Shown here: positions 45,377-54,238 of the stretch, in pieces
Layout of the letters: each line of letters begins with the position of its first letter
Numbering within the stretch: position 1 is the first letter of the stretch
Source: Bacillota bacterium
GTDB lineage: Bacteria; Bacillota; Clostridia; Clostridiales; Clostridiaceae
Direction: 5' to 3'
NCBI GenBank assembly: GCA_023451395.1
Contig: JAEXZL010000208.1
Coordinates: 1-61,643 of the forward strand
DNA: 61,643 nt
Position numbers and translations under genes: made by a program
Notes under the pieces: generated by a model
The model's input: only the letters and a program-made list of their open reading frames with translations
Told to the model about the DNA's origin: nothing
Database searches by the model: none

Positions 45377-47446
45377 TTATAAAATTTTTAAAGAAACTAG
45401 AATAACATCAATTATTTTTATAAATATAAATGGTGCAATTATTCCACCAAGTCCATAGATTAAAAGATTACGGGATAGAAGCTTGCCAGCAGATACCTCA
45501 CGATACTTAACCCCTCTTAATGCTAAAGGAATCAATGCAATAATAATTAAAGCATTGTAAATAATTGCTGAAAGAATAGCACTTTGATCACTATATAGCT
45601 TCATAATATTTAGTGCTGAAAGGCCAGGATATACCCCCATAAAGAGAGCAGGGATAATTGCAAAGTACTTAGCTATATCATTAGCTATGCTAAAAGTAGT
45701 TAAACTACCTCTTGTCATTAGAAGCTGTTTACCTATTCTTACAATATCAATAAGCTTTGTAGGTGAAGAGTCAAGATCAACCATATTACCAGCTTCCTTT
45801 GCTGCCTGAGTCCCAGAATTCATGGCAACAGCAACGTCAGCCTGAGCAAGAGCTGGTGCATCATTTGTACCGTCTCCTGTCATAGCTACTAAATGGCCTT
45901 TTCTTTGAAAATCTCTTATCATAGTAAGCTTTCCTTCAGGAGTAGCCTCTGCAAGAAAATCATCCACACCAGCCTCAGCTGCAATAGCAGCAGCTGTTAA
46001 GGGGTTATCTCCTGTAATCATTATAGTTGTAATACCCATTTTACGAAGATCAGCAAACTTTTCCTGAACACCTTGTTTAATTATGTCTTTTAAATGTATA
46101 ACACCAAGTATCACATAATTTTTTGAAACCACAAGGGGTGTCCCCCCTTCATTTGCTATTCTTTTAACTACCTCATCACATTGATTACTATATTCACCAT
46201 CATTATCAATGACATACTGCTTTACAGCATCTGAAGCCCCTTTTCGTATTTCATTATTTTCATAGTTTACTCCACTCATACGTGTTTTAGCTGTAAAGGG
46301 AATAAAAATCATATTCTTATTATTTATATTTCTTCCTCTAAATCCGAATTTTTCTTTAGCTAAAACAACTATACTTCTTCCTTCAGGTGTTTCATCTGCT
46401 AAAGATGATAGCTGTGCAGCATCTGCTAGCTCTTTTGAAGTACATCCATCAACAGGTATAAACTCACAAGCCTGTCGATTACCAAGGGTAATAGTACCAG
46501 TTTTGTCCAACATTAATATATCTACGTCTCCTGCCGCTTCAATAGCACGCCCACTCATAGCAAGTACATTTGCTTGATTAAGCCTACTCATACCTGCAAT
46601 ACCTATGGCTGAAAGTAACGCCCCTATTGTTGTAGGAGCAAGACAAACCAATAGAGCCACTAAAGCTGTTACTGATATGGGATTGTTTATTCCAGCTTCC
46701 TTTGAAGAGAATACAGAATAAGCATATAAAGAAACTGTAACTAGGATAAATATAATTGATAATGCTACTAAAAAAATCTGTAAGGCAATTTCATTAGGTG
46801 TCTTTTTTCTAGCAGCCCCTTCAACCATTTCAATCATTTTATCAAGGAAGCTTTCCCCTGCTTCACTGGTAATTTCTATTACAAGCCAATCAGAAATAAC
46901 CATTGTACCTCCTGTGACAGCACTTCTATCACCGCCACTTTCACGAATAACCGGAGCAGATTCACCAGTAATAGCACTTTCATCCACAGAGGCTGCACCA
47001 TCTATTACCTCACCATCTCCTGGTATCTGCTCCCCTGCATAAACTACTACTATATCACCTTTCTTAAGCATTGCTGAGGATATTTTTGTTACTTGATCCT
47101 TACTATCTGCTCCAGGTATTTTATGTGCTTCAACCTCTTTTCTTGAAGCACGTAATGAATCTGCCTGTGCCTTTCCTCGACCTTCTGCAATTGCTTCTGC
47201 AAAATTAGCAAAGATAACTGTAAACCACAAAATAATAGCAATTCCTAAAGTAAAACTTGAAGGTGCATCCTTTAATCCAAACAAGGATATAATATATAAA
47301 ATACTTGTGAGGATTGCAGAAATATAAACAAGGAGCATAACAGGATTTTGTGCCTGTGTTTTAGGATTTAACTTTATAAATGAATCTTTCATTGCTCTTA
47401 ACACCATTTTCCTATCAGTAAGAGCACTTTTATTTTTATCTACCAT
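45377..47446 (-). CDS. kdpB: Potassium-transporting ATPase KdpB, P-type ATPase subunit
   Basis: Catalytic subunit, 689 residues. Visible motifs are TGESAPV in the actuator loop, the phosphorylation site MLDKTGTITLGN, the hinge TGDNPLTAAA and MTGDGTNDAPALAQAD. ATG at 47444-47446 is chosen because the family N-terminus (about 30 residues before KLNPKTQ) starts here and GGGGG lies upstream. The frame stays open further left, but that part is antisense or out-of-frame relative to kdpA. It begins 14 nt after kdpA. Confidence 0.96.
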   Translation of the reverse strand: MVDKNKSALTDRKMVLRAMKDSFIKLNPKTQAQNPVMLLVYISAILTSILYIISLFGLKDAPSSFTLGIAIILWFTVIFANFAEAIAEGRGKAQADSLRASRKEVEAHKIPGADSKDQVTKISSAMLKKGDIVVVYAGEQIPGDGEVIDGAASVDESAITGESAPVIRESGGDRSAVTGGTMVISDWLVIEITSEAGESFLDKMIEMVEGAARKKTPNEIALQIFLVALSIIFILVTVSLYAYSVFSSKEAGINNPISVTALVALLVCLAPTTIGALLSAIGIAGMSRLNQANVLAMSGRAIEAAGDVDILMLDKTGTITLGNRQACEFIPVDGCTSKELADAAQLSSLADETPEGRSIVVLAKEKFGFRGRNINNKNMIFIPFTAKTRMSGVNYENNEIRKGASDAVKQYVIDNDGEYSNQCDEVVKRIANEGGTPLVVSKNYVILGVIHLKDIIKQGVQEKFADLRKMGITTIMITGDNPLTAAAIAAEAGVDDFLAEATPEGKLTMIRDFQRKGHLVAMTGDGTNDAPALAQADVAVAMNSGTQAAKEAGNMVDLDSSPTKLIDIVRIGKQLLMTRGSLTTFSIANDIAKYFAIIPALFMGVYPGLSALNIMKLYSDQSAILSAIIYNALIIIALIPLALRGVKYREVSAGKLLSRNLLIYGLGGIIAPFIFIKIIDVILVSLKIL

Positions 47447-47460
47447 AGAGAAATACCCCC

Positions 47461-49272
47461 TTATCCTATCATTTGGAAAAACTCTGCAATTGGACCTAAT
47501 GCTAATGCCGGAAAGAAGCTTAATGCTCCAACAAGAAGTACAACAAATATTAATAGTAGTACAAACATTGCATTGCAAGTAGAAAGAGTACCTGCTGTAG
47601 TTGCTATTTTTTTCTTCTTAATAATACTTCCTGAAATAGCTAGAATAGCTATTATTGGTATAAATCTTGCAAAGAGCATTACAATTCCTAAGGATACATT
47701 TAAAAACTCTGTATTTGCAGCAAAGCCAGCAAAAGCAGAACCATTATTTCCGCCGGCAGAGGAATATGCATAGAGCATTTCAGAAAAGCCATGGGCACCA
47801 CTATTATTTAAGCTTTCTGGTACACTAGGCACAAGTGATGCTATACCACTTCCTACTAGAATTGCTATGGGAGTTGCTAAACAGGCTAACACTGCCCATT
47901 TCATTTCGTAAGGCTCGATTTTTTTACCTAGATATTCTGGAGTTCTTCCCACCATTAATCCAGCAATAAATACTGTTAAAATTGCAAAGGCAAGCATTCC
48001 ATAAAGTCCACATCCAACACCACCAAAGATTACTTCACCAAGCTGAATAAGAAGCATTGGAACCATACCTCCAATTGGTGTGTAGCTATCATGCATAGAG
48101 TTAACAGAACCATTAGATGCTGCTGTTGTAAAGGTAGCCCAGGTAGCTGATGCTGTAATACCAAATCTTGATTCCTTTCCTTCCATATTACCGCCTGCTT
48201 GGTTATTTATACTTGTGTCAACAACACCACTTTGCTGAAGCTGAGGTGTTGATATTTGTTCACTAACAGCAACTAAAGCAAGAGCAACTACTAAAACTAT
48301 AAACATAGCCATAAAAATTGCAATTCCTTGCTTTTTATCCCTTACATTACGGCCAAAGGTAAAGCAAAGTGCCGCAGGGATTAATAAAATAGATATCATC
48401 TGCACCATATTTGAAAAAGGATTGGGATTTTCCAATGGGTGTGCTGAATTGACTCCCATATATCCTCCACCATTAGTACCAAGCTGCTTAATAGCGATTT
48501 GACTAGCTCCAGGTCCTTGGGGTACAAATTGCTTCGTGATAATTTTTGCACCGAAAACTTCTTCTCCATTAAGAGTAACTATATCTCCCTCAATTACAGC
48601 ATCTTCTATAATATCTCCATCTTCATTAACTGCAATAGGCTCTAGAAGCTCAACATAATCTCCTGCCTTAAGATTTTGTACAACTCCTTGAGATACAATA
48701 GAAAGAGAAACAATTAACGATAATGGGATTAAAATATACATTATTATTCTTGTGATATCTACCCAAAAGCTTCCAATTCCTTCAACTTTAACTTTAATGA
48801 AGGCTCTAATTAATACAAAAAGAACTGCTATTCCTGTGGCAGCAGATACAAAGTTTTGAACTGTTAAACCTAAAGCTTGAGATAAATAACTAAGCTGTGA
48901 CTCCCCACTATATGCTTGCCAGTTTGTATTACTAACAAAGCTTACAGCATTATTGAAGGATAAATGCCATGACATACCTTCTATACCTTGTGGATTCCCT
49001 GGTAAATATCCTTGAAATAATTGAATAAGAAACAAAAGTACAAAACCAACAGCATTAAAAAGCAATACACTAACTAAATATTTTCTCCAGGTCATCTCCT
49101 CATCTACTTTTACTTTCATAACCTTATAAATAATCCTTTCACAAGGCAAAAGTATCTTTGTAAGAAAGACCTCTTCTCCATTCATTATCTTTCCAATATA
49201 ACCTCCTAGGGGAATTGCTAATAATATTAAAATTACAAGGTATAAACCATACTGTAAAACCATCTGCATCAT
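47461..49272 (-). CDS. kdpA: Potassium-transporting ATPase KdpA, channel-like subunit
   Basis: Potassium-binding subunit of the Kdp pump, 603 residues with about ten membrane spans and four selectivity-filter-like loops, including SNTNWQAYSGE, GTNGGGYMGVNSAHPLENP, AASNGSVNSMHDS and AGGNNGSAFAGF. The start ATG at 49270-49272 overlaps the kdpF stop (ATGA). A second ATG follows at once, so either may be used. Confidence 0.96.
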   Translation of the reverse strand: MMQMVLQYGLYLVILILLAIPLGGYIGKIMNGEEVFLTKILLPCERIIYKVMKVKVDEEMTWRKYLVSVLLFNAVGFVLLFLIQLFQGYLPGNPQGIEGMSWHLSFNNAVSFVSNTNWQAYSGESQLSYLSQALGLTVQNFVSAATGIAVLFVLIRAFIKVKVEGIGSFWVDITRIIMYILIPLSLIVSLSIVSQGVVQNLKAGDYVELLEPIAVNEDGDIIEDAVIEGDIVTLNGEEVFGAKIITKQFVPQGPGASQIAIKQLGTNGGGYMGVNSAHPLENPNPFSNMVQMISILLIPAALCFTFGRNVRDKKQGIAIFMAMFIVLVVALALVAVSEQISTPQLQQSGVVDTSINNQAGGNMEGKESRFGITASATWATFTTAASNGSVNSMHDSYTPIGGMVPMLLIQLGEVIFGGVGCGLYGMLAFAILTVFIAGLMVGRTPEYLGKKIEPYEMKWAVLACLATPIAILVGSGIASLVPSVPESLNNSGAHGFSEMLYAYSSAGGNNGSAFAGFAANTEFLNVSLGIVMLFARFIPIIAILAISGSIIKKKKIATTAGTLSTCNAMFVLLLIFVVLLVGALSFFPALALGPIAEFFQMIG

Positions 49273-49358
49273 TGCTTATCACCCCTCATTAAAATAACAA
49301 TGTAATATGTCAATAAAGCCAGTGCTATTAATCCAATAACTGAAACAACAAAGTTCAT
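49269..49358 (-). CDS. kdpF: Potassium-transporting ATPase KdpF subunit
   Basis: A 29-residue single-span peptide, below the usual gene-calling limit. It begins MNFVVSVIGLIALALLTYYI and ends VILMRGDKQ, the typical KdpF pattern with a short charged tail. GGGGG lies upstream, and its TGA overlaps the kdpA start. It stabilises the KdpABC complex in the membrane and is the first gene of the operon. Confidence 0.9.
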   Translation of the reverse strand: MNFVVSVIGLIALALLTYYIVILMRGDKQ

Positions 49359-49488
49359 ACATAATCCCCCTTTCAAAAAAAATATATCATATTACAAATT
49401 AAGACAGTGTTAGGACATTATCCAATGAAATTAAAATGGTATAAAGATTCATTATATTTTATTAGGCCTATAAATATCCTTATAAAAT

Positions 49489-49516
49489 AAATAAGCGCCT
49501 TTTCAGGCGCTTATTT
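49489..49516. terminator. Strong hairpin upstream of kdp and after the RDD gene
   Basis: AAATAAGCGCC pairs perfectly with GGCGCTTATTT around a 6-nt loop. In the minus direction it terminates the RDD gene before the kdp promoter. Confidence 0.8.
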
Positions 49517-49548
49517 GCTGTGCTTGGGAATAAACTTATTCAAAATGC

Positions 49549-50079
49549 TTAAATAATATCATATTTATCAACAACAATGGTATTAGCTACTAAATCATGT
49601 AAGCCTCTATGATCCTTTCTAAAACAGATAAAACAAATACCTATTAGCGGAAGTATATAAGTAATGGATATTAGGAGTATAAAAATATAATTCATATCCC
49701 AATTATGTGCAATACCATTAAATATCATCATATGAGCCGTTTGCCATGGCAAAAATTTAATTAAGTTTCTAATTATTATTTGCCATAAATTTATCTTTCC
49801 TCTATTAGAAGCCACAGATATCCTCATTCTTCTCTTTCCAAAGGTACCTTTGCATTTTCCATATTCAGAAATAACACTATATAATACTATAGGCACTATC
49901 AATGTTAAAGAAATAAGATTAGAGCCTAATTCACTAAAGCTTGGTATATATCCCAATATGTTATTATAAATAAGTAGTGAAATACCCAAAATAATCAAAG
50001 CAACTAGAAGAATAATTAGAAAGTCTATTAATAATGATGCAAAACGCCTTTTAAAACCTGCAGCTGATGGATAACTCAT
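49549..50079 (-). CDS. RDD family membrane protein
   Basis: A 176-residue protein with the RDD signature near the N-terminus (FKRRFASLLIDFLIILLVA), the internal GKCKGTFGKRRMRI segment common in the family and a C-terminal DHRGLHDLVANT. Three hydrophobic spans are visible. The molecular role is unknown, though some members affect ion or osmotic balance. ATG follows AAGGAGAT. Confidence 0.85.
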   Translation of the reverse strand: MSYPSAAGFKRRFASLLIDFLIILLVALIILGISLLIYNNILGYIPSFSELGSNLISLTLIVPIVLYSVISEYGKCKGTFGKRRMRISVASNRGKINLWQIIIRNLIKFLPWQTAHMMIFNGIAHNWDMNYIFILLISITYILPLIGICFICFRKDHRGLHDLVANTIVVDKYDII

Positions 50080-50150
50080 AAATATTATCTCCTTATAATA
50101 TAGTCTTCATTAAACCATATTTTACCACAATATTTATCCTTATTCCATTC

Positions 50151-50263
50151 CATCGCGTAGAGGTGTACTTCATCCGCCTGTAAAGGTGGATTTCACTGCA
50201 CGCCAGTGCAATTTCACACACCGCAGGTGTATTTCACCCGCCCGTAAGGGTGGATTTCATCGA
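50151..50263. repeat. Array of five mini-hairpins, copy 1
   Basis: Five units of about 20-23 nt, separated by ATTTCA-type spacers (ACTTCA after the first), follow one another. Most fold into a short stem: TCCGCC-TGTAAA-GGTGGA, TGCAC-GCCA-GTGCA, ACACC-GCA-GGTGT, CCGCCC-GTAA-GGGTGG. The GC content is well above the flanks. 50191-50270 recurs almost exactly at 51475-51554. Confidence 0.75.
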
Positions 50264-50294
50264 AAAAAGCACTTGCTCTCTCAAGTGCTTTTTT
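50263..50294. terminator. Bidirectional hairpin next to mini-hairpin array
   Basis: AAAAAAGCACTTG pairs with CAAGTGCTTTTTT with a 6-nt loop, symmetrical on both strands. Confidence 0.75.
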
Positions 50295-50330
50295 CTGCGA
50301 GCCACGTCAAATTCAGATATCCTACAATTT

Positions 50331-50840
50331 TCAAATTGAGATTTGAACCCCCACGGTCGGTTCGTCCATAATGAGAATTTTTGGAGAATGCACCAGCGCA
50401 CAGGCAATGTTGAGCCTGCGCTGCATACCGCCAGAGAATTTACCCGGAGATTTTTTCCCGTGCTCGGATAATCCCACAAATTCCAGCGTTTCCTTTACGC
50501 GTTGGTGCAGCATATCTCCTTTAACTCCATACAATCCGCCGAAAAAGCGTAGATTCTCCTCGGCAGACAGTTCCTCGAATACCGCTACCTCCTGTGTTAC
50601 CAGTCCCATGTGTTGTTTTAACCGGATATTATTCACGTCCTGCTTTTCACCAAGCAGTGTGATTTCTCCGGAATCTGTTCCAATAAGACCCGCTAGAGCA
50701 CGAATCGTCGTGGTTTTGCCAGTGCCATTTGGCCCAAGAAGCCCCAAGACTTCCCCTCCCTGAATATCAAAACTCACATGATCCAACGCCTGTACATTCT
50801 CAAAACGCTTGACCACGTCTTTCAGATTTGCCACTGTCAT
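50331..50840 (-). pseudogene. ABC drug-exporter ATPase, C-terminally truncated
   Basis: 169 residues of a DrrA-type ABC ATPase: Walker A GPNGTGKTT (36-44), Q-loop VTQEVAV, signature FSGGMQRRL and Walker B ILIMDEPTVGV. After this the frame changes to an unrelated QISI and stops, while family members continue for over 100 residues. D-loop, H-loop and any permease gene are missing. Promoter-like TTGTGA and TATAAT (15-nt spacing, as in MerR-regulated promoters) and GGAGG precede the start. Base composition is clearly richer in GC than in neighbouring genes, pointing to transfer and then breakage. Confidence 0.8.
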
Positions 50841-51454
50841 ATAGACACCTCCACTAATTGAATTACATATCTGCTAAATACGTACTTTTATTATATCCAG
50901 ATCCTTTTCATCACAATAGTAACAAATGTCATGGATTACCAAGCTACGATTTGAAGAATGCTGTTGATTATACTCGCAAACAGTTGTTGAACTAATGTTG
51001 CTGCACAGATTAGCATATTTTTATGAAAAATCAAGTTCACTTCTATAAATAATTCAAATATAGCGGGAGCCGAAAATGGCTTGGCTATTTTCCTGCTTTT
51101 GGAGCTTGCTTTCCACCAGTAAATGTATAAGCTTTGAGGCATAGGCAGAAAGTCTGATACAATTAAAAAAGCGATAATGAAAAATGAAGACAGGAAAAAT
51201 CATAGCAAACCAGCCCGGTGAGTATATTAACTCCCCCGAACTGTACCTGATATTACAGATGTTTCTGCTCCAACCAATTCCATTGCTCCTTTACTCAAAG
51301 AACCTCCATCTCTCTTCCTCTGCCTCGCAGCGGTGGATTCCGGTTCATCTCACAGGTTTAACCAGCACTTCGAGTGAAATCCTTCGCTCACGCCCACGGT
51401 GAAATTTTTGCCTTACAGTAAAAGTGAAATATTGCTTGGAAATGTGAAATGAAA
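50841..51454. other. Foreign-looking noncoding block
   Basis: 614 bp upstream of the broken ABC gene. It holds the promoter of that gene and then a GC-richer stretch (51184-51420) without a credible gene. From about 51370 several GTGAAAT boxes occur about 20-25 nt apart, in opposite orientation to the ATTTCA spacers of the array that follows. Short ORFs here lack family resemblance. Confidence 0.4.
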
Positions 51455-51555
51455 TCCACCTATCGCCGTAGCGATTTCACTGCACGCCAGTTCAATTTCA
51501 CACACCGCAGGTGTATTTCACCCGCCCGCAAGGGTGGATTTCATCGAAAAAAGCG
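51455..51555. repeat. Array of mini-hairpins, copy 2
   Basis: Second copy of the array at 50151-50263. 51475-51554 matches 50191-50270 with about three differences over 80 nt, ending ATCGAAAAAAGC in both. The preceding unit has a hairpin TATCGCC-GTA-GCGAT. Confidence 0.8.
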
Positions 51556-51608
51556 CTTCGGGCTCAAATCCAGATATATTAACCATATAAATGTATACTT
51601 ATATAGCA

Positions 51609-51636
51609 AAAAAAGCATCTTAACAGATGCTTTTTT
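51609..51636 (-). terminator. Terminator after tRNA-Ser(GCT)
   Basis: AAAAAAGCATCTG pairs with AGATGCTTTTTTT on the minus strand, starting directly after the CCA end of the tRNA. Confidence 0.85.
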
Positions 51637-51637
51637 C

Positions 51638-51728
51638 TGGCGGAGAAAGAGGGATTTGAACCCTCGCGCCGGTTACCCGACCTACGCCCTTAGCAGGGGC
51701 GCCTCTTCGGCCACTTGAGTATTTCTCC
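51638..51728 (-). tRNA. tRNA-Ser (anticodon GCT)
   Basis: 91 nt with the long variable arm of serine tRNAs. Acceptor GGAGAAA/TTTCTCC, anticodon stem CGCCC/GGGCG with loop CTGCTAA, T-arm GAGGG-TTCAAAT-CCCTC and an encoded CCA at 51638-51640. Reads AGY codons. Confidence 0.95.
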
Positions 51729-51765
51729 ATGCCCTACGTTATATATTTTATATTGTAAATTAAAA

Positions 51766-51856
51766 TGGCGGAAAGAGTGGGATTCGAACCCACGGTACGG
51801 TCACCCGTACGCCGGTTTTCAAGACCGGTGCCTTAAACCAACTCGACCATCTTTCC
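51766..51856 (-). tRNA. tRNA-Ser (anticodon TGA)
   Basis: 91 nt with a long variable arm. Anticodon stem CCGGT/ACCGG with loop CTTGAAA, T-arm GTGGG-TTCGAAT-CCCAC and CCA at 51766-51768. Reads UCN codons. It lies 37 bp upstream of tRNA-Ser(GCT), and both are probably on one transcript. Confidence 0.95.
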
Positions 51857-52034
51857 TTGTGTTGCGACAACTATTATTATATCAACGGTATATAATAGTG
51901 TCAACTGTTTTTAAAATTTTTTACTAGTGAATAAATGGAATAAACATGTCTATCATTCTTAATTAAAACATGTACCTTATGGATAATATTGGATATAATT
52001 ATAATACAAGTTAATTGTATTTTTGGAGGATAAT

Positions 52035-52247
52035 ATGAATAGTAATCTAAAAAGGAAAATAAACATATACTTAATACTCTTATCTGTGCTTTTGTTTACT
52101 TCACTTATTATCATAGACCAATTTATAAACCTTCATTCAATTAAATTTTTTAGTGGATATGTAATAGGAATTAGTTTAGATGTAATAAAATTAATTATTG
52201 GTATAAAGCATAAAGATAAAGAATTTATTAAACATGGAACATTTTAA
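52035..52247 (+). CDS. Small two-span membrane protein
   Basis: 70 residues starting at ATG 52035 behind TTGGAGGAT; an in-frame TTG four codons earlier overlaps the site. A basic N-terminus (NSNLKRKINIY) is followed by two hydrophobic helices (LILLSVLLFTSLIIID and YVIGISLDVIKLIIGI) and a charged tail (KHKDKEFIKHGTF). A terminator follows 50 nt later. No function or family recognised. Confidence 0.65.
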   Translation: MNSNLKRKINIYLILLSVLLFTSLIIIDQFINLHSIKFFSGYVIGISLDVIKLIIGIKHKDKEFIKHGTF

Positions 52248-52300
52248 TTATTTCCTTCACTATATTTAGTGTTACTGATTATTTAATAATAAAATAAAAT

Positions 52301-52345
52301 GGAGGCTGTAAAACTACAAAATAGTTATGCAGCACTCCTTTTTTA
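52301..52345 (+). terminator. Terminator after the small membrane protein gene
   Basis: GGAGGCTG...AACTA pairs with TAGTT...GCAGCACTCC with small internal loops, followed by six T. Confidence 0.65.
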
Positions 52346-52389
52346 TCAGTCATCTATGCATAAGTTACATATAAATATCTATATGCTGC

Positions 52390-53667
52390 TTATTTTATTA
52401 CATCAATGCCCATAAATGGCTTTAATACATCAGGCACTTTTACAGTTCCATCTGCTTGCTGGCAGTTCTCTAGTATTGCAGCTACAGTTCTTCCTATAGC
52501 TACTCCTGAACCATTTAAGGTATGAACGAATTGAGGCTTATCTTTAGGAGTTTCCTTATATCTTATATTAGCACGCCTTGCTTGGAAATCCTCAAAGTTT
52601 GAGCAGCTTGATATTTCTACATATCTGTTGTAGCTTGGCATCCAAACCTCTATATCATACTTAAAGGCAGCAGTGAATCCTAAATCGCCTTTGCATATTT
52701 TAACTACTCTATAAGGAAGTCCTAAGCCCTGAAGCACGCCCTCTGCATCTTGAACTAATTTTTCAAGCTCATTATAAGAATCCTCTGGCTTGCAAAACTT
52801 AACTAATTCAACCTTATTAAACTGATGCTGTCTTATAAGCCCTCTTGTATCCCTTCCAGCAGATCCAGCCTCTGCTCTAAAACAAGCACTATAGGCAGCA
52901 TGCTTTACAGGAAGCTCTTCTCCTCTAAATATCTCATCTCTATACATATTTGTTACAGGAACCTCTGCTGTAGGTATTAGAAAATAATCAAGTCCATCTA
53001 GTTTAAATGCATCTTCCTCAAACTTTGGAAGCTGTCCTGTACCGGTCATGCTTTCTCTATTAACCATGAAGGGTGGGAACACCTCTACATAATCATTCTC
53101 CATGGTATGTTTTTGAAGGAAATAATTAATTATTGCTCTTTCTAAGCGAGCTCCCAAGCCTTTATACATGGTGAATCTTGCTCCAGTAGTCTTCCCGGCT
53201 CTCTCAAAATCAAGGATGTTAAGATTTGTTCCAATATCCCAATGAGCCTTTGCTTCATAATCAAAGGTAGTAGGTTCTCCCCATCTTCTTATTTCCACAT
53301 TGTCGTCATCTGTATCACCTGAAGGCACATCTGGATTTGGTATATTGGGTATTCTTAGCATTATGAACTTTATTTTTTCATCAATTTCAGAAAGCTCTCC
53401 ATCATCCTTCTTTATTTTATCACCAATCTGTCTCATTTCTTCCATTATAGGAGCAACATCTTGGCCTGCTTTTTTTAGCTTAGGTATTTCTGAGGATACT
53501 TGATTCCTTTTGCTCTTAAGAGCCTCAACATCTACTAGTATCTCTCTTCTTCTTTCATCTAAGGCTACAACCTCATCTATTACAGCTACATCAAAGTCTT
53601 CACCTCTATCATTTAGAGCCCTTTTTATCTCCTCTTTGTTATTTCTAATCCTTTTGATATCTAACAT
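52390..53667 (-). CDS. serS: Seryl-tRNA synthetase
   Basis: Class II synthetase charging tRNA-Ser, 425 residues. An N-terminal antiparallel coiled-coil arm (about 28-105) contacts the long variable arm of the tRNA. The catalytic core has TGTGQLPKFEEDAF, motif 2 ACFRAEAGSAGRDTRGLIR and motif 3 LNGSGVAIGRTVAAILE. ATG follows AAAGGAGAG. A T-box leader at 53734-53910 controls it, and two tRNA-Ser genes lie close by. Confidence 0.97.
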   Translation of the reverse strand: MLDIKRIRNNKEEIKRALNDRGEDFDVAVIDEVVALDERRREILVDVEALKSKRNQVSSEIPKLKKAGQDVAPIMEEMRQIGDKIKKDDGELSEIDEKIKFIMLRIPNIPNPDVPSGDTDDDNVEIRRWGEPTTFDYEAKAHWDIGTNLNILDFERAGKTTGARFTMYKGLGARLERAIINYFLQKHTMENDYVEVFPPFMVNRESMTGTGQLPKFEEDAFKLDGLDYFLIPTAEVPVTNMYRDEIFRGEELPVKHAAYSACFRAEAGSAGRDTRGLIRQHQFNKVELVKFCKPEDSYNELEKLVQDAEGVLQGLGLPYRVVKICKGDLGFTAAFKYDIEVWMPSYNRYVEISSCSNFEDFQARRANIRYKETPKDKPQFVHTLNGSGVAIGRTVAAILENCQQADGTVKVPDVLKPFMGIDVIK

Positions 53668-53733
53668 CTAATATCTCTCCTTTCTTGATCAAATCTTTAG
53701 TATTAATATAAAATAATTATTTTCAAAGAATTA

Positions 53734-53910
53734 AAAAAAGCCTTTCATCCCCAAAGGGACGAAAGACTCCGCGTTACCACCCTAATTAACAACCATATTT
53801 GGCTGTTCTCTCAAAAATATAACGGTAAAACCGTACTGCTCTTCACAGTCCCTCCAAGGTGGATTCTCAAGGAATAATTATCGACTTGCACCTACCGCCG
53901 ACTCTCTTAA
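53734..53910 (-). promoter_or_regulatory. T-box leader (serine) upstream of serS
   Basis: On the minus strand the leader starts with AGAGAGTCGG and contains the T-box AGGGTGGTAACGCGG at 53769-53783. It ends in a terminator, AGTCTTTCGTCCC/GGATGAAAGGCT, with T-run at 53734-53767. A UCC triplet at 53861-53863, followed by A in the 3' side of stem I, is a candidate serine specifier. Uncharged tRNA-Ser should favour antitermination. Confidence 0.92.
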
Positions 53911-53965
53911 AATTAATGCCTTAATACTTGTCTTATCAAAGGTTTAAATATATTTTATTATTTAT

Positions 53966-53993
53966 ATTATACTTCTTTAAACCTAACTGTCAA
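53966..53993 (-). promoter_or_regulatory. Promoter of the serS T-box transcript
   Basis: TTGACA (53988-53993), 16-nt spacer, TATAAT (53966-53971) on the minus strand, about 60 nt before stem I. Confidence 0.8.
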
Positions 53994-53996
53994 CTA

Positions 53997-54224
53997 CTAT
54001 TCTATAATATTTCTCGTAGCTATTATATCTATGCCTGTATTTAATATATTCTTACATATTACATCTCCTATTTCCACAGGAGCTCCTACATATATTCTGC
54101 TAAGCACCTTTGAGCATTCTATCCATAGATCAAAAGGAATAGGTTTGCTGCTTTTAACAGAAACTACATTATATTTATCACTACCTTTAACTCTAATGAG
54201 TGTAGTTAATATATCTTCTCCCAC
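53997..54224 (-). CDS. Short DUF1667-like protein lacking the cysteine domain
   Basis: 75 residues from GTG at 54222-54224 (AGGAAG upstream), 14 nt after the FAD oxidoreductase gene. The segment KPIPFDLWIECSKVLSRIYVGAPVEIGDVICKNILNTGIDIIATRNI resembles the C-terminal half of DUF1667 proteins, which accompany GlpA-like oxidoreductases. From memory, full members have an N-terminal cysteine-rich part, which is missing here. It may be a reduced but functional partner or a remnant. No upstream in-frame part is visible. Confidence 0.6.
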   Translation of the reverse strand: MGEDILTTLIRVKGSDKYNVVSVKSSKPIPFDLWIECSKVLSRIYVGAPVEIGDVICKNILNTGIDIIATRNIIE

Positions 54225-54238
54225 TCTTTACTTCCTTT

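Noticed and set aside
47447..47578. Extended N-terminus of kdpB
   Set aside because: These codons lie inside the 3' end of kdpA in another frame. The cysteine-rich peptide they encode is unlike any KdpB.
50936..51142. Minus-strand ORF of 68 codons upstream of the broken ABC gene
   Set aside because: No ribosome binding site and no family resemblance; the sequence is the promoter side of the ABC gene.
51184..51402. Plus-strand ORF of 72 codons in the foreign block
   Set aside because: The product has no recognisable domain, and the frame runs into the GTGAAAT repeat area. It is more likely incidental to the repeat block.
50151..51555. CRISPR array
   Set aside because: Units are hairpins joined by a conserved ATTTCA spacer with no unique spacers of constant length and no cas genes, so it is not CRISPR.
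51449..51927. Plus-strand ORFs over the mini-hairpins and tRNA-Ser genes
   Set aside because: They are antisense readings of tRNAs and hairpins; the RDLNPRAGYPT and EWDSNPRYGHP strings are typical translated-tRNA artefacts.
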